NCBI RefSeq assembly: GCF_022179525.1
Contig: NZ_BPQX01000015.1
Location: 1 to 64,000 of the forward strand
Source of the DNA: Methylobacterium persicinum
GTDB taxonomy: Bacteria > Pseudomonadota > Alphaproteobacteria > Rhizobiales > Beijerinckiaceae
Length of the DNA: 64,000 nucleotides
Direction: 5' to 3'
Positions 47,283 through 56,012 of this stretch are shown piece after piece (position 1 is the first letter of the stretch; every line of letters starts with the position of its first letter). Below the pieces are notes generated by a model. That model saw only the letters and a list, made by a program, of their open reading frames with translations, was not told where the DNA came from and ran no database searches. The position numbers were made by a program, and so were the translations under genes.

Positions 47283-48317
47283 TCAGGCCGCAGCGGAGCT
47301 GGCTGTCTGCACCGAGGAGATCGTCTTCAGCACCTGCGAAGCAATTTGGTAGGGGTCGCCCTGAGAGTTCGGACGGCGGTCCTCAAGGTAGCCCTTGTAG
47401 CCATTATTCACGAAGGAATGCGGCACGCGGATCGAGGCGCCGCGGTCGGCCACGCCGTAGCTGAACTTGTTCCACGGCGCCGTTTCGTGCTTGCCGGTCA
47501 GGCGCATGTGGTTGTCCGGACCGTAGACGGCGATGTGGTCATCGATGTTCGTCTCGAAGGCCTTCATCAGGCTCTCAAAATACTCCTTGCCGCCGACTTC
47601 GCGCATGTAAGCGGTCGAGAAGTTGCAGTGCATGCCCGAGCCGTTCCAGTCGGTGTCGCCGAGCGGCTTGCAGTGATACTCGATATCGATGCCGTACTTC
47701 TCGCAGAGGCGCTGCAGGAGGTAGCGGGCCATCCACATCTCGTCGGCCGCCTTCTTGGAGCCTTTGCCGAAGATTTGGAATTCCCACTGGCCCTTCGCCA
47801 CCTCGGCGTTGATGCCCTCGTGGTTGATGCCGGCATCGAGGCAGAGATCGAGGTGCTCTTCGACGATCTTGCGGGCGACATCGCCGACGTTCGAGTAGCC
47901 GACGCCGGTGTAGTACGGGCCCTGCGGCGCCGGGTAACCCTGCTCGGGGAAGCCCAGCGGACGACCATCCTTGTAGAAGAAGTATTCCTGCTCGAAGCCA
48001 AACCACGCGCCGGCATCGTCGAGGATGGTCGCGCGCTTGTTGGACTCGTGCGGGGTCTTGCCGTCCGGCATCATCACTTCGCAGAGCACCAGCACGCCGT
48101 TCTTGCGGGCCGGATCCGGGAAGTGGCGCACGGGCTTGAGCATGCAGTCGGAGCTGCCGCCCTCGGCCTGCTTCGTCGACGACCCGTCGAAGCCCCACAT
48201 CGGGAGCTGCTCCAGGCTCGGGAAGCTGTCGAATTCCTTGATCTGCGTCTTGCCACGCAGGTTTGGCACCGGCGTGTAGCCGTCGAGCCATATATACTCG
48301 AGCTTGTATTTCGTCAT
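47283..48317 (-). CDS. glnII: Glutamine synthetase type II (eukaryotic-like)
   Basis: 344 residues, the short GSII form found in rhizobia and relatives; makes glutamine from glutamate and ammonium. N-terminal LEYIWLDGYTPVPNLRGKT, MWGFDGSSTKQAEGGSSDCM, ATP-binding KPLGDTDWNGSGMHCNFST and RGASIRVPHSF are GSII signatures. It lacks the adenylylation-loop Tyr of GSI, so it is normally controlled by transcription. Divergent from glnA. The ATG at 48317 is where homology begins. Confidence 0.96.
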   Translation of the reverse strand: MTKYKLEYIWLDGYTPVPNLRGKTQIKEFDSFPSLEQLPMWGFDGSSTKQAEGGSSDCMLKPVRHFPDPARKNGVLVLCEVMMPDGKTPHESNKRATILDDAGAWFGFEQEYFFYKDGRPLGFPEQGYPAPQGPYYTGVGYSNVGDVARKIVEEHLDLCLDAGINHEGINAEVAKGQWEFQIFGKGSKKAADEMWMARYLLQRLCEKYGIDIEYHCKPLGDTDWNGSGMHCNFSTAYMREVGGKEYFESLMKAFETNIDDHIAVYGPDNHMRLTGKHETAPWNKFSYGVADRGASIRVPHSFVNNGYKGYLEDRRPNSQGDPYQIASQVLKTISSVQTASSAAA

Positions 48318-48650
48318 TCCGGTTCTCTCGCCGATCCCTCGATCCCTTGTCGACGCGGAGCCTGGCAGATCAGGAGGCCCCTGCGAACGGCACACCACCT
48401 TGCGGCAGCGTGCCACCCCTTCGCACACATCATGCCAGCCGAGCAGGCTGAGCCGGCCGGTTCCGCCCCGCGCGATCACGGAATCGCGAGGGACGATCCG
48501 ATGGGGGCGATGACCGGCCGTGCGGTTCGGCGACAGACACACGGTCTCGATGGGCCGCCATACAGCGATTCAACCGCCACCGGGTGGTGCTGAGCTGGAC
48601 CGGCCTGTATGGGTCGGCCCGCCTCACTGTAAGCCAGGAGCGACGCCACG
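48318..48650. other. Divergent glnII/glnA intergenic region
   Basis: 333 bases between the two glutamine synthetase start codons; must hold both promoters. An inverted GGCAC ... GTGCC pair occurs at 48389-48414. On the minus strand TGGCAC is followed by a GC-rich block resembling a sigma-54 promoter for glnII, but the -24/-12 spacing is one base short. No ORF with support was found here. Confidence 0.4.
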
Positions 48651-50060
48651 ATGACCACCGCAGCCGAAGTGCTCAAGACCATCCGCGACAACGACGTCCG
48701 CTATGTCGACCTGCGCTTCACCGATCCGCGCGGCAAGTGGCAGCACGTCACCTTCGACGTCTCGATGGTCGATGATGCCTTCTTCTCCGAGGGGCAGATG
48801 TTCGACGGCTCGTCCATCGCCGGCTGGAAGGCGATCAACGAGTCAGACATGCTGCTGATGCCCGACCCCTCCACGGCGGTCATGGACCCGTTCTTCTCGG
48901 CCGCGACGCTGTCGATCGTCTGCGACGTGCTGGAGCCCGAGAGCGGCGAAGCCTACGAGCGCGACCCCCGCGGCACGGCGCTCCGCGCCGAGACCTACCT
49001 TCAGGAGACGGGCATCGCCGACACGGTCTATGTCGGGCCCGAGGCCGAGTTCTTCGTGTTCGACGACGTGAAGTTCTCCGCCGACCCGTACAAGACCGGC
49101 TTCGAGCTCGATTCGACCGAGCTGCCTACCAACGGCTTCACCGATTACGAGGGCGGCAACCTCGGCCACCGGATCCAGGCCAAGGCGGGCTACTTCCCGG
49201 TTCCGCCGCAGGATTCGGCCCAGGACATGCGCGGCGAGATGCTGGCCGCCATGGCCGCCATGGGCGCCACGGTGGAGAAGCACCACCACGAGGTCGCCAG
49301 CGCCCAGCACGAGCTCGGCCTGAAATACGACACGCTGACCACGATCGCGGACCACCTGCAGGTCTATAAGTACTGCATCCACAACGTGGCGCAGAGCTAC
49401 GGCAAGACCGCAACCTTCATGCCCAAGCCCGTCTTCGGCGATAATGGCTCCGGCATGCACGTCCACCTGTCCCTCTGGAAGGACGGGAAGCCGCTCTTCG
49501 CGGGCGACAAGTATGCCGGGCTCAGCCAGGAGTGCCTGTACTTCATCGGCGGCATCATCCGGCACGCCAAGGCCCTGAACGCCTTCACCAACCCCTCGAC
49601 CAACTCGTACAAGCGGCTGGTGCCGGGCTACGAGGCCCCGGTATTGCTCGCCTACTCGGCCCGCAACCGCTCGGCCTCCTGCCGCATCCCGTGGACCAAG
49701 AGCCCGAACGCCAAGCGCGTCGAGGTGCGCTTCCCCGATCCGACCGCCAACCCCTACCTCGCCTTCTCGGCTCTGCTGATGGCCGGGCTCGACGGGATCC
49801 GCAACCGGATCGACCCCGGCGCGGCCATGGACAAGGACCTCTACGATCTGCCGCCGAAGGAGCTGCGCCGCATCCCGACGGTGTGCGGCTCCCTGCGTGA
49901 GGCCCTGATGAGCCTCGACAAGGAGCGCGCCTTCCTGACCGCGGGCGGCGTCTTTTCCGAGGGCCAGATCGATTCGTTCATCGAACTGAAGATGGCCGAG
50001 GTCCTGCGCTACGAGATGACCCCGCACCCGATCGAGTTCGTGCAGTACTACTCGCTCTGA
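48651..50060 (+). CDS. glnA: Glutamine synthetase type I
   Basis: 469 residues, dodecameric [22 protein letters not shown] and [12 protein letters not shown] in the N-terminal/active-site region, ATP-binding [20 protein letters not shown], the Asn/Glu-loop [20 protein letters not shown] and the adenylylation Tyr in [11 protein letters not shown] (about 398). The Tyr indicates control by GlnE adenylylation together with PII (glnB, 2 kb upstream). An intrinsic terminator follows. Confidence 0.98.
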   Translation: MTTAAEVLKTIRDNDVRYVDLRFTDPRGKWQHVTFDVSMVDDAFFSEGQMFDGSSIAGWKAINESDMLLMPDPSTAVMDPFFSAATLSIVCDVLEPESGEAYERDPRGTALRAETYLQETGIADTVYVGPEAEFFVFDDVKFSADPYKTGFELDSTELPTNGFTDYEGGNLGHRIQAKAGYFPVPPQDSAQDMRGEMLAAMAAMGATVEKHHHEVASAQHELGLKYDTLTTIADHLQVYKYCIHNVAQSYGKTATFMPKPVFGDNGSGMHVHLSLWKDGKPLFAGDKYAGLSQECLYFIGGIIRHAKALNAFTNPSTNSYKRLVPGYEAPVLLAYSARNRSASCRIPWTKSPNAKRVEVRFPDPTANPYLAFSALLMAGLDGIRNRIDPGAAMDKDLYDLPPKELRRIPTVCGSLREALMSLDKERAFLTAGGVFSEGQIDSFIELKMAEVLRYEMTPHPIEFVQYYSL

Positions 50061-50067
50061 TGCCAAG

Positions 50068-50103
50068 CGGAGGCGGCCGGGTTTAGCCGCCTCCGTCTTA
50101 TCT
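50068..50103 (+). terminator. Rho-independent terminator of glnA
   Basis: GGAGGCGGC / GCCGCCTCC 9-bp stem with an eight-base loop, then GTCTTATCTT, beginning nine bases after the glnA stop. Confidence 0.75.
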
Positions 50104-50174
50104 TCACGCCAAGCTTCAAAAAGGCCGCCGGCCTCAGCAACGCTGAGCGCAACCTGCCATTCCAGCCAGCTCAT

Positions 50175-50262
50175 TCAGACACGTTTCTTAAAATAGGCTA
50201 TTTTTCTTTATTTTTTTCCTCCTGATCCTATATCTACGCACCCTCGACGGTCTCGGCTGGAG
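50175..50262 (+). promoter_or_regulatory. AT-rich region upstream of the toxin gene, probable promoter
   Basis: Sudden AT-rich stretch (TTTCTTAAAATAGGC, then TTTATTTTTTTCC, then CCTATATCTACG) between the glnA terminator and the toxin ribosome-binding site GGAGG. TTTATT and TATATC at suitable distance could be -35/-10 elements. Its base composition marks the left edge of the foreign segment. Confidence 0.4.
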
Positions 50263-50268
50263 GTGCGC

Positions 50269-50922
50269 ATGGACAGGCTTTCGGCAACTCGCCATCGGAT
50301 GTACCGGCGGATTGAGGCTATGCAGATCGAAATCGCTCTGATGCGAATCGGTCTTGCATTTCGAGCATTTAATCCCAGTCAACGACGTGTTCCAGCTGGC
50401 CATCCCGATGGCGGTCAATGGACTTCCGAAAACAGTAGTGAATCCGCATTCGGCGATAACGATGGACGAGTCTTCTTTGTCAGCGACGGCAGCGACCGTA
50501 ACTTAACTGTCGATCTTCGCGCGGAAGAGGGTCGTGGCGGGCACACTGTCGGAAGACATATTGGTAAAAGCGATGACGAGCTATTCGAGAAGGTTCGCCA
50601 GTCACAATGGCGCACCTTGGCGGGTCACGGCGGTTTAAGAAGAGCTGGGAGCTTTCCCTCGCTCGAGACTGCCCATGATCTAGTCAACAAAACTATCATC
50701 TTAAATCAAAGCGCAGTCGCACCTATAATTGCGGGCACTGACGATCGGGTGTTCATAAAACACACTTTTGGCTCACCAACTGGACGCGAGGCGTATAGCA
50801 CAAACGATCAAGTTGTTTACACGCGAGATACTTATAGCGTGGGAGTCGAGTTAAGACGAGATCCTCGCTTAGAGCGCGTCTTTTACGTCCGCACCGCCTA
50901 TCCGTTCACCGTTGTGTACTAA
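50269..50922 (+). CDS. RNase A-like polymorphic toxin (CdiA-CT RNase A family), free-standing
   Basis: 217 residues. The C-terminal domain (about 80-215) follows the bacterial CdiA-CT RNase A family: LRAEEGRGGHTVGRHIGKSD with His92 and His97, SFPSLETAHDLVN (family S.F.....A....), FIKHTFGSPTGRE (family G..[VT]GR), and the end VFYVRTAYPF with Thr209/Tyr211. The N-terminal 55 residues end in FNPSQRRVPAGHPDGGQWT, a linker seen before toxin domains in Rhizobiales proteins. There is no signal peptide, PAAR, VENN or two-partner secretion region. Low GC and AT-ending codons (AAT, TTA, ATA) contrast with all neighbours. ATG with GGAGG five bases upstream. Predicted to cleave RNA in target cells. Confidence 0.8.
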   Translation: MDRLSATRHRMYRRIEAMQIEIALMRIGLAFRAFNPSQRRVPAGHPDGGQWTSENSSESAFGDNDGRVFFVSDGSDRNLTVDLRAEEGRGGHTVGRHIGKSDDELFEKVRQSQWRTLAGHGGLRRAGSFPSLETAHDLVNKTIILNQSAVAPIIAGTDDRVFIKHTFGSPTGREAYSTNDQVVYTRDTYSVGVELRRDPRLERVFYVRTAYPFTVVY

Positions 50923-51198
50923 ATGGAAGTTGCTGCAGAATTCAACGAACTAGCGGAGCAGTTCTATCAGGATATTTTGGAAGATTGCTCGGACGATAGA
51001 GAGCTAATTCTACTTGTTCTAGCGCCCTTCCGAGATCAATCTAAACGAGAGCGTCTTAAGAATTATTTAGATTACGCATTGTCAACAAAAATATCTGATG
51101 ACAAGCTAGTGGAAATTTGGCTATCAACTCCAACCAATATTGTCTATAATAAAAAACGCCTTCGAGCACTGCTTACCAAGATAAGGAGCAGCCTCTGA
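50923..51198 (+). CDS. Cognate CdiI-like immunity protein
   Basis: 91 residues. The ATG directly follows the toxin's TAA with no gap. Sequence pattern matches the immunity family paired with RNase A-like toxins: an acidic helical N-terminus (FNELAEQFYQDILEDCSDD), PFRDQSKRERLKNYLDYAL, and the ending LVEIWLSTPTNI plus LRALLTKIRSSL (family L..[IL]W..[ST]P.[DN]I ... LR..L..IR..L). Same AT-rich composition as the toxin. Expected to bind and block the toxin in the cytosol. Confidence 0.78.
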   Translation: MEVAAEFNELAEQFYQDILEDCSDDRELILLVLAPFRDQSKRERLKNYLDYALSTKISDDKLVEIWLSTPTNIVYNKKRLRALLTKIRSSL

Positions 51199-51226
51199 GT
51201 GACAATAAAAGAATGGCCTGACGGAC

Positions 51227-51266
51227 CCTCCTCGCCGGCCTGATCGGGAAGTGACCGGCGAGGAGG
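51227..51266 (+). terminator. 12-bp hairpin after the toxin/immunity pair
   Basis: CCTCCTCGCCGG and CCGGCGAGGAGG, perfect 12-bp stem with a 16-base loop, 28 bases after the immunity stop. GC content returns to the chromosomal level here. Probable terminator and right boundary of the foreign segment; a further CCTCGCCGG occurs about 50 bases on. Confidence 0.55.
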
Positions 51267-51412
51267 ATCTGGCCCAATTGCTAAGCTCGGGCTCCTTCAA
51301 GCTAGCAGTATCCTCGCCGGAAACCGTCACCCCAAAACCTCACTCCCACCGCGACGCAGCATGGATAGGTAGTATCCCAGTGCCGTATGGTCGCAGTGTA
51401 GAGCTTTCGACC

Positions 51413-52039
51413 TCAGCTATGGGCGAAGATATCGGCCTCGTCCCATCCGAGCAGGTCAAGCCGGGCGCGTGACGGCAGGAAGCGGAAGCACGCTTCCGCC
51501 AGATCGGTGCGCCCCTCGCGCGCGAGCATCGAATCGAGCTTCGCCCGGGCCGCATGGAGATGCAGCACGTCGGAGGCGGCGTAATCGAGTTGCGCCTGGG
51601 TGAGCGTGTCCGCGCCCCAATCCGAACTCTGCTGCTGCTTCGAGAGATCGATCCCCACCGTCTCGCGCACCACGTCCTTCAGGCCGTGCCGGTCGGTGTA
51701 GGTGCGGACGAGCTTGGAGGCGATCTTGGTGCAGTAGACCGGTGTCGGCATCACCCCGAGGCGGTGGAACAGCACCGCGAGGTCGAACCGGGCGAAATGA
51801 AAGATCTTCAGCACCGATTCGTCCGCGAGCACCCGGATCAGATTCTGTGGAACCGGACCACCCGGCAGGATCTGAACGACATCCGCCGTCCCATCGCCCG
51901 TCGAGAGCTGCACCACGCAGAGACGGTCCCGATGTGGGTTGAGGCCGAGGGTCTCGGTATCCACGGCGACCGACGAGCCGGCATCGTAGGATGCGGGCAA
52001 ATCCCCGCGGTGGAGGCGAACGGTGGGGCTCTGCGACAC
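51413..52039 (-). CDS. rnd: Ribonuclease D-type 3'-5' exonuclease
   Basis: 208 residues, single DEDD exonuclease domain without HRDC tail. Exo I VAVDTETLGLNP (D27, E29), Exo II region FARFDLAVLFHRLG, Exo III LDYAASDVLHLHAARAKLD with the Y-type residue. This short form is common in alphaproteobacteria and acts in tRNA or rRNA 3' trimming. The start appears to be GTG. Its 3' end faces the toxin/immunity pair. Confidence 0.9.
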   Translation of the reverse strand: MSQSPTVRLHRGDLPASYDAGSSVAVDTETLGLNPHRDRLCVVQLSTGDGTADVVQILPGGPVPQNLIRVLADESVLKIFHFARFDLAVLFHRLGVMPTPVYCTKIASKLVRTYTDRHGLKDVVRETVGIDLSKQQQSSDWGADTLTQAQLDYAASDVLHLHAARAKLDSMLAREGRTDLAEACFRFLPSRARLDLLGWDEADIFAHS

Positions 52040-52186
52040 GGCTTCGGGCTTTCACGGGACGATTCGGGGCGGGTATCACCCGTCTGGAAGACCGGCAAGG
52101 CGTCGTCGCATGCTCGCCTCCCCGGGCAAGCCGGGCGATAGTGGCGGAGCGCCCGCCACACCGCGGACGATGAGGATACTCCCTTC

Positions 52187-52633
52187 ATGAAAGACATCGC
52201 CGCCATGAGCGCTGCCGAGGTGATCGCGGCCCTCGGCCTCCAGCCTCATCCCGAAGGCGGCCATTACCGGGAAACCTTTCGCGATTCGCCCGGCGGCGAC
52301 GGCCGGTCCGTGGGCACGGCGATCTACTTTCTCCTCGATGTCGGCGAGGTGTCCACATGGCACCGGGTGGACGCCGCCGAAATCTGGCACTGGTATGCCG
52401 GCGCGCCCCTCGTCATCAGCGTGAGCCCGAACGGGCACGACGCCTCGGCCCATCACCTCGGACCGGAGATTGGGCGTGGGCAGCGGCCGCAATTCGTCGT
52501 GCCCGCCGGCCACTGGCAGACAGCGACGAGCCTCGGCGCCTGGACCCTCGTCGGATGTACGGTGGCGCCGGGCTTCGATTTCGCCGGGTTCGAACTCGCA
52601 CCCCCCGACTGGCGACCCACACCCCGGTCGTGA
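52187..52633 (+). CDS. Cupin_5 (DUF985) protein
   Basis: 148 residues. ALGLQPHPEGGHYRETFRDS, then AIYFLLDVGEVSTWHRVDAAEIWHWYAGAP and the closing LVGCTVAPGFDFAGFELA match the DUF985 cupin family. His residues in HRVDAAEIWHWY could bind a metal. Family function is not established. Convergent with the EamA exporter gene (stops 7 bases apart). Confidence 0.88.
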   Translation: MKDIAAMSAAEVIAALGLQPHPEGGHYRETFRDSPGGDGRSVGTAIYFLLDVGEVSTWHRVDAAEIWHWYAGAPLVISVSPNGHDASAHHLGPEIGRGQRPQFVVPAGHWQTATSLGAWTLVGCTVAPGFDFAGFELAPPDWRPTPRS

Positions 52634-52639
52634 CCACAG

Positions 52640-53527
52640 TCACTTCGTTCGGGACGCGCGCACTGCGCAGAGTGCCCCGGCCACGATCAGCAGACAGGAC
52701 AAGGCCAGCGCCGGCCGGGCCGGGGCGTAGCCCGCCGCCACGAGGACGAGCGTCGAGAGCAACGGGGCGGCATAGGCGGCGACGCCGAGCAGCCTCACGT
52801 CACCCCGCTTGCAGCCTATGTCCCATAGGTAGAAGGCGGCCCCCACGGGACCGAGGCCGAGCAGAACGATCGCGGCCCAGGATGTCGGATCCTGGGGCCA
52901 GACGGTCCGCTCGAGGGCGAGATGGCAGAGGAGACTCAGCCCACCCGTGGCGAGACAGAACCCCGCCACGGCCTCCGTCGGCACCGCACCGGCCCTGGCC
53001 GAGAGAACGGAATAGCCCGCCCAAACGAACGCGGCCGCCAGGGCCGCTGCGTAGCCGGGCAGGGCCGCCGCCGCGAAGGCGATATCACGCCCCACGAAGA
53101 GCACGCCCACCCCCGCGAGGCCTAAAGCCGCCCCCAGGAGATGGCCGGGGCGTAGCCCCCGCGATCCCGGCAGCCACGCGGAGAACAGCACGATCAGCAA
53201 CGGCCAGAGGTAGTTGACCAGTCCGGCTTCGGCCGGCGGCGCAAGGCGAAGGGCTGTGAAGTACAGGGCATGGTAGCCGAATAGGCCCCCAACCCCGAGG
53301 AGCCAGACGGAGAGCGGCTGCCGCAGGGCGCCTGCACGCCCTGGCCTCAGCAGGACACCGATACTTCCCGCCGCCCCGCCGATCAGGAAGGTGATCGCCG
53401 CGAGCTGAAACGGCGGGATGCCGCCGGAGGCCGACGTGAACAGGGCGAGGAGCGACCACAGCAGGATCGCCCCGAACCCGATCATCGTCGCGCGGGCGGT
53501 TCCGCCGGTCAGGGCTGACGTCGTCAT
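52640..53527 (-). CDS. EamA-family (DMT) transporter
   Basis: 295 residues, ten predicted helices arranged as two EamA repeats (first: IGFGAILLWSLLALFTSASG; second begins near PGYAAALAAAFVWAGYSVLS). PPAEAGLVNYLWPLLIVLFS is a typical family segment. Probably exports amino acids or metabolites; substrate unknown. The ATG at 53527 begins the conserved domain; the longer upstream frame is not conserved. Confidence 0.88.
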   Translation of the reverse strand: MTTSALTGGTARATMIGFGAILLWSLLALFTSASGGIPPFQLAAITFLIGGAAGSIGVLLRPGRAGALRQPLSVWLLGVGGLFGYHALYFTALRLAPPAEAGLVNYLWPLLIVLFSAWLPGSRGLRPGHLLGAALGLAGVGVLFVGRDIAFAAAALPGYAAALAAAFVWAGYSVLSARAGAVPTEAVAGFCLATGGLSLLCHLALERTVWPQDPTSWAAIVLLGLGPVGAAFYLWDIGCKRGDVRLLGVAAYAAPLLSTLVLVAAGYAPARPALALSCLLIVAGALCAVRASRTK

Positions 53528-53986
53528 CACAGACTCTACTCGGGGGGTCGGCTCGGCCTCGCACCGGGGCGGGACACATTCATGTCCCGGACGTCGCGGG
53601 TGCGAGTCGATCATCAGTCATCTGTCAGAAACTTTATCAAAGCCCACAGCGCGGATCATGCCCGAAGAGCATCGGCCACCGCATGAGGCCCGGGACAATT
53701 CGGCAAACCCTGCGAAGCTCATGCACAGGACGCAAACCTTTGCCGGCAATAGCCTTCGGCAGATGTTGCTGGTCGGCAACATCACACCGGAACGAGGTGG
53801 CGAAAGACAAATGCAAGTTGCGGTCAGAAACCTATTCGCACATTGTGACCGTGCACGGGGGCATCGCCAAAGCGACGGCCCGCTGGAGCCCGCCAATTAA
53901 GACGTGGGCCAGACAAAAATAGAACGCGGCAAGATCTGGAACACCAGGCAGTCCGCATCTTGGGTCTCGAAGCTTTGGAGATTATG
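53528..53986. other. 459-base intergenic region upstream of the porin gene
   Basis: No supported gene. It contains a perfect 8-bp hairpin, GATGTTGC / GCAACATC with loop TGGTCG (53762-53783). The last 150 bases are AT-richer and likely hold the porin promoter and leader. A TTGCGG/CATTGT pair with 17-base spacing (53818-53846) is only a weak promoter match. Confidence 0.4.
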
Positions 53987-55666
53987 ATGAAGCTCTTGAA
54001 GAGCTCTCTTCTCGGGTCGGCTGCGGCTCTTGCCGCCGTCGGCGCTGCCCATGCCGCCGACCTGCCGGTGAAGAAGGCGGTCCCGATCGAGTTCGTCCGT
54101 GTCTGCTCCGCCTACGGCGCGGGCTTCTTCTACATCCCCGGCACCGATACCTGCCTCCGTCTCTCGGGCCGCGCCCGCTTCGAGTACGGCTACCAAGCGC
54201 CCCTCGGCCGCGGCCAGGGCAACGGTGACTACAGCGGCACCCGCGGTCTCGCCCGCATCAACCTCGATGCCCGCACCCAGACCGGCTACGGCACCCTGCG
54301 CGCCTTCATCCGCATCGAGGCCGCCAGCCGCACCGGCATCCCGACCGTGCACTCCGGCACGCAGATCCGGATCGGCAACGCCTTCCCGGGCACCGGCATC
54401 GACCAGTTCGGCCGCGTCGAGCAGTACTTCAACACCGACAAGGCCTTCGTGCAGTTCGCCGGCCTGACCGCCGGTCGCGCGTCCTCGTTCTTCGACTTCT
54501 ATGCCCACGACTTTGAATTCGTGGCCGGCACGTCGGGCTCGGACGTCTACTCCACGAACCTCCTCGCCTACACCGCGACGGTCGGCAACGGCCTCTCCGC
54601 CACGATCTCGATGGAAGATCCGAGCTTCCGCCGCAGCCCGATCTACTCGCCGACCTCGGCGCTTGCCGCGACGGTGGGCAGCACCTCGACCGCCATTTTC
54701 GGCCAGTCGAACTCGCTGATCCCCGTGGTGCTCGGCGTCAACGCCGCTGGCGTGCCGACCGGCTTCGGCTTCACCGACGGCATCCAGCGCAACCGCATGC
54801 CCGACTTCGTCGGCGCCCTGCGCTACGATCAGCCCTGGGGCTCGGCCCAGATCTCCGCCGCCGTCCACGAGCTGAACACCGGCAACGTCATCTCCCAGGG
54901 CGGCTTCCTCGGCGTGAACAGCGCCGGCGCGGCCCTCACCGCGGTGAATGCCGTCGCCCCGCGCACGCAGAGCGAGTACGGCTGGGCCGTGCAGGGTGGT
55001 CTGAAGGTCAACGCCCCGTTCATCGCGCCGGGCGACGCTTTCTACCTCCAGGGCGCCTATGCCGAGGGCGCGCAGATGTACACCGGCAACGGCTCGTACA
55101 ACGGCTCCTACGCCATCAACCCGACCTCGATCCAGGGCGCGTCGTTCAACCAGAACTTCTCCGACGCGACGATCAACCCGTTCACCAACCAGCTCCAGCT
55201 CTCCACGAGCTTCTCGGTGGTCGGCTCGTTCCTGCACTACTGGGCCCCCGAGTGGCGGTCGGCGGTGTTCGCCTCCTACGGTGAGAACACCTTCGGTGCC
55301 GGCGCCCGCGCCGCGCAGGGCGCTTACTTCGGCTTCGTGCCGGGCGCGACCGGTGCCAACCCGGGCAGCACGGCGATCTCGACGCTCGGCGTCGGCACCC
55401 CCGGCACGCGCTTCTACGCCCTCAACGGCAACCTGCGCGACACGTACATGCTCTATGCCGGCGCGAACCTGATCTGGTCGCCGGTGAAGGACCTCGATAT
55501 CGGCGTCGAGGGCATCTACGCGCAGTACGGCGTGCAGAACGGCCGGGTGCTCGACACCCAGAAGTTCAACTACTCCGCTGCCTACGTGAATGCCGGCAAC
55601 CCGGTGAAGACGATCTCCAGCACCGACGTCTTCCAGGCCCGCTTCCGCGTCCAGCGCGACTTCTAA
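53987..55666 (+). CDS. Outer-membrane porin (rhizobial Porin_2 family)
   Basis: 559 residues. The signal peptide MKLLKSSLLGSAAALAAVGA ends at AHA|AD, followed by LPVKKAVPIEFVRVCSAYG and the paired-Cys segment (VCSAYGAGFFYIPGTDTCLR) typical of the family. Next come GRARFEYGY and a 16-strand-style barrel rich in Gly, Asn, aromatic residues, ending VFQARFRVQRDF with the terminal Phe needed for BAM insertion. Strong GGAG site and strongly biased codons suggest high expression. Longer than usual (450-500), with Ala/Thr/Ser-rich loops. Confidence 0.93.
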   Translation: MKLLKSSLLGSAAALAAVGAAHAADLPVKKAVPIEFVRVCSAYGAGFFYIPGTDTCLRLSGRARFEYGYQAPLGRGQGNGDYSGTRGLARINLDARTQTGYGTLRAFIRIEAASRTGIPTVHSGTQIRIGNAFPGTGIDQFGRVEQYFNTDKAFVQFAGLTAGRASSFFDFYAHDFEFVAGTSGSDVYSTNLLAYTATVGNGLSATISMEDPSFRRSPIYSPTSALAATVGSTSTAIFGQSNSLIPVVLGVNAAGVPTGFGFTDGIQRNRMPDFVGALRYDQPWGSAQISAAVHELNTGNVISQGGFLGVNSAGAALTAVNAVAPRTQSEYGWAVQGGLKVNAPFIAPGDAFYLQGAYAEGAQMYTGNGSYNGSYAINPTSIQGASFNQNFSDATINPFTNQLQLSTSFSVVGSFLHYWAPEWRSAVFASYGENTFGAGARAAQGAYFGFVPGATGANPGSTAISTLGVGTPGTRFYALNGNLRDTYMLYAGANLIWSPVKDLDIGVEGIYAQYGVQNGRVLDTQKFNYSAAYVNAGNPVKTISSTDVFQARFRVQRDF

Positions 55667-55734
55667 GACCCGACCGACGCCGGGGGCGAAAGCCTCCGGC
55701 GCCGGAGACGGCCCCCGTGAAACGTGGCCTTCGA

Positions 55735-55762
55735 GGCCCGGCGGATCCGCCGGGCCCTTTTT
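55735..55762 (+). terminator. Rho-independent terminator of the porin gene
   Basis: Perfect palindrome GGCCCGGCGGATCCGCCGGG plus CC, followed by TTTTTG, about 70 bases after the stop. Confidence 0.85.
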
Positions 55763-55765
55763 GTT

Positions 55766-55830
55766 GTTCAACGTCCGGAAATGCGCGCGAAGACTGGTTC
55801 AACGTTCCACAAGCGTCTCTATTGAACGCT
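55766..55830 (+). promoter_or_regulatory. Repeated GTTCAACG elements upstream of the 2HCT transporter
   Basis: GTTCAACGTCC (55766) and GTTCAACGTTCC (55797) are direct repeats 31 bases apart, i.e. about three helical turns. An inverted half, ATTGAACGCT, follows at 55821. They lie 180-250 bases before the transporter start and look like regulator-binding sites; the regulator is unknown. Confidence 0.35.
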
Positions 55831-56012
55831 GGAAGCCAGCTGGCAGTCGCCTACACTGTGCCGCCGTTGTCGCGTGGGCCGCGTTGCGACCACCCTGGCG
55901 CACTGATACGCCTCGGAAGACCTCGCAGCGAAGGCCCCCCGGAACGGACGGGTGTCGGCCACCGCCTGCGAATATCGACCAGCCCGCCAGAGGCCGGACT
56001 TCGGAGGACGAG

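Noticed and set aside
48380-48420. Sigma-54 promoter for glnII or glnA
   Set aside because: TGGCAC-like elements exist on both strands, but the distance to the GC of the -12 element is off by one in each case. Sigma-54 spacing is strict, so the site is noted but not called.
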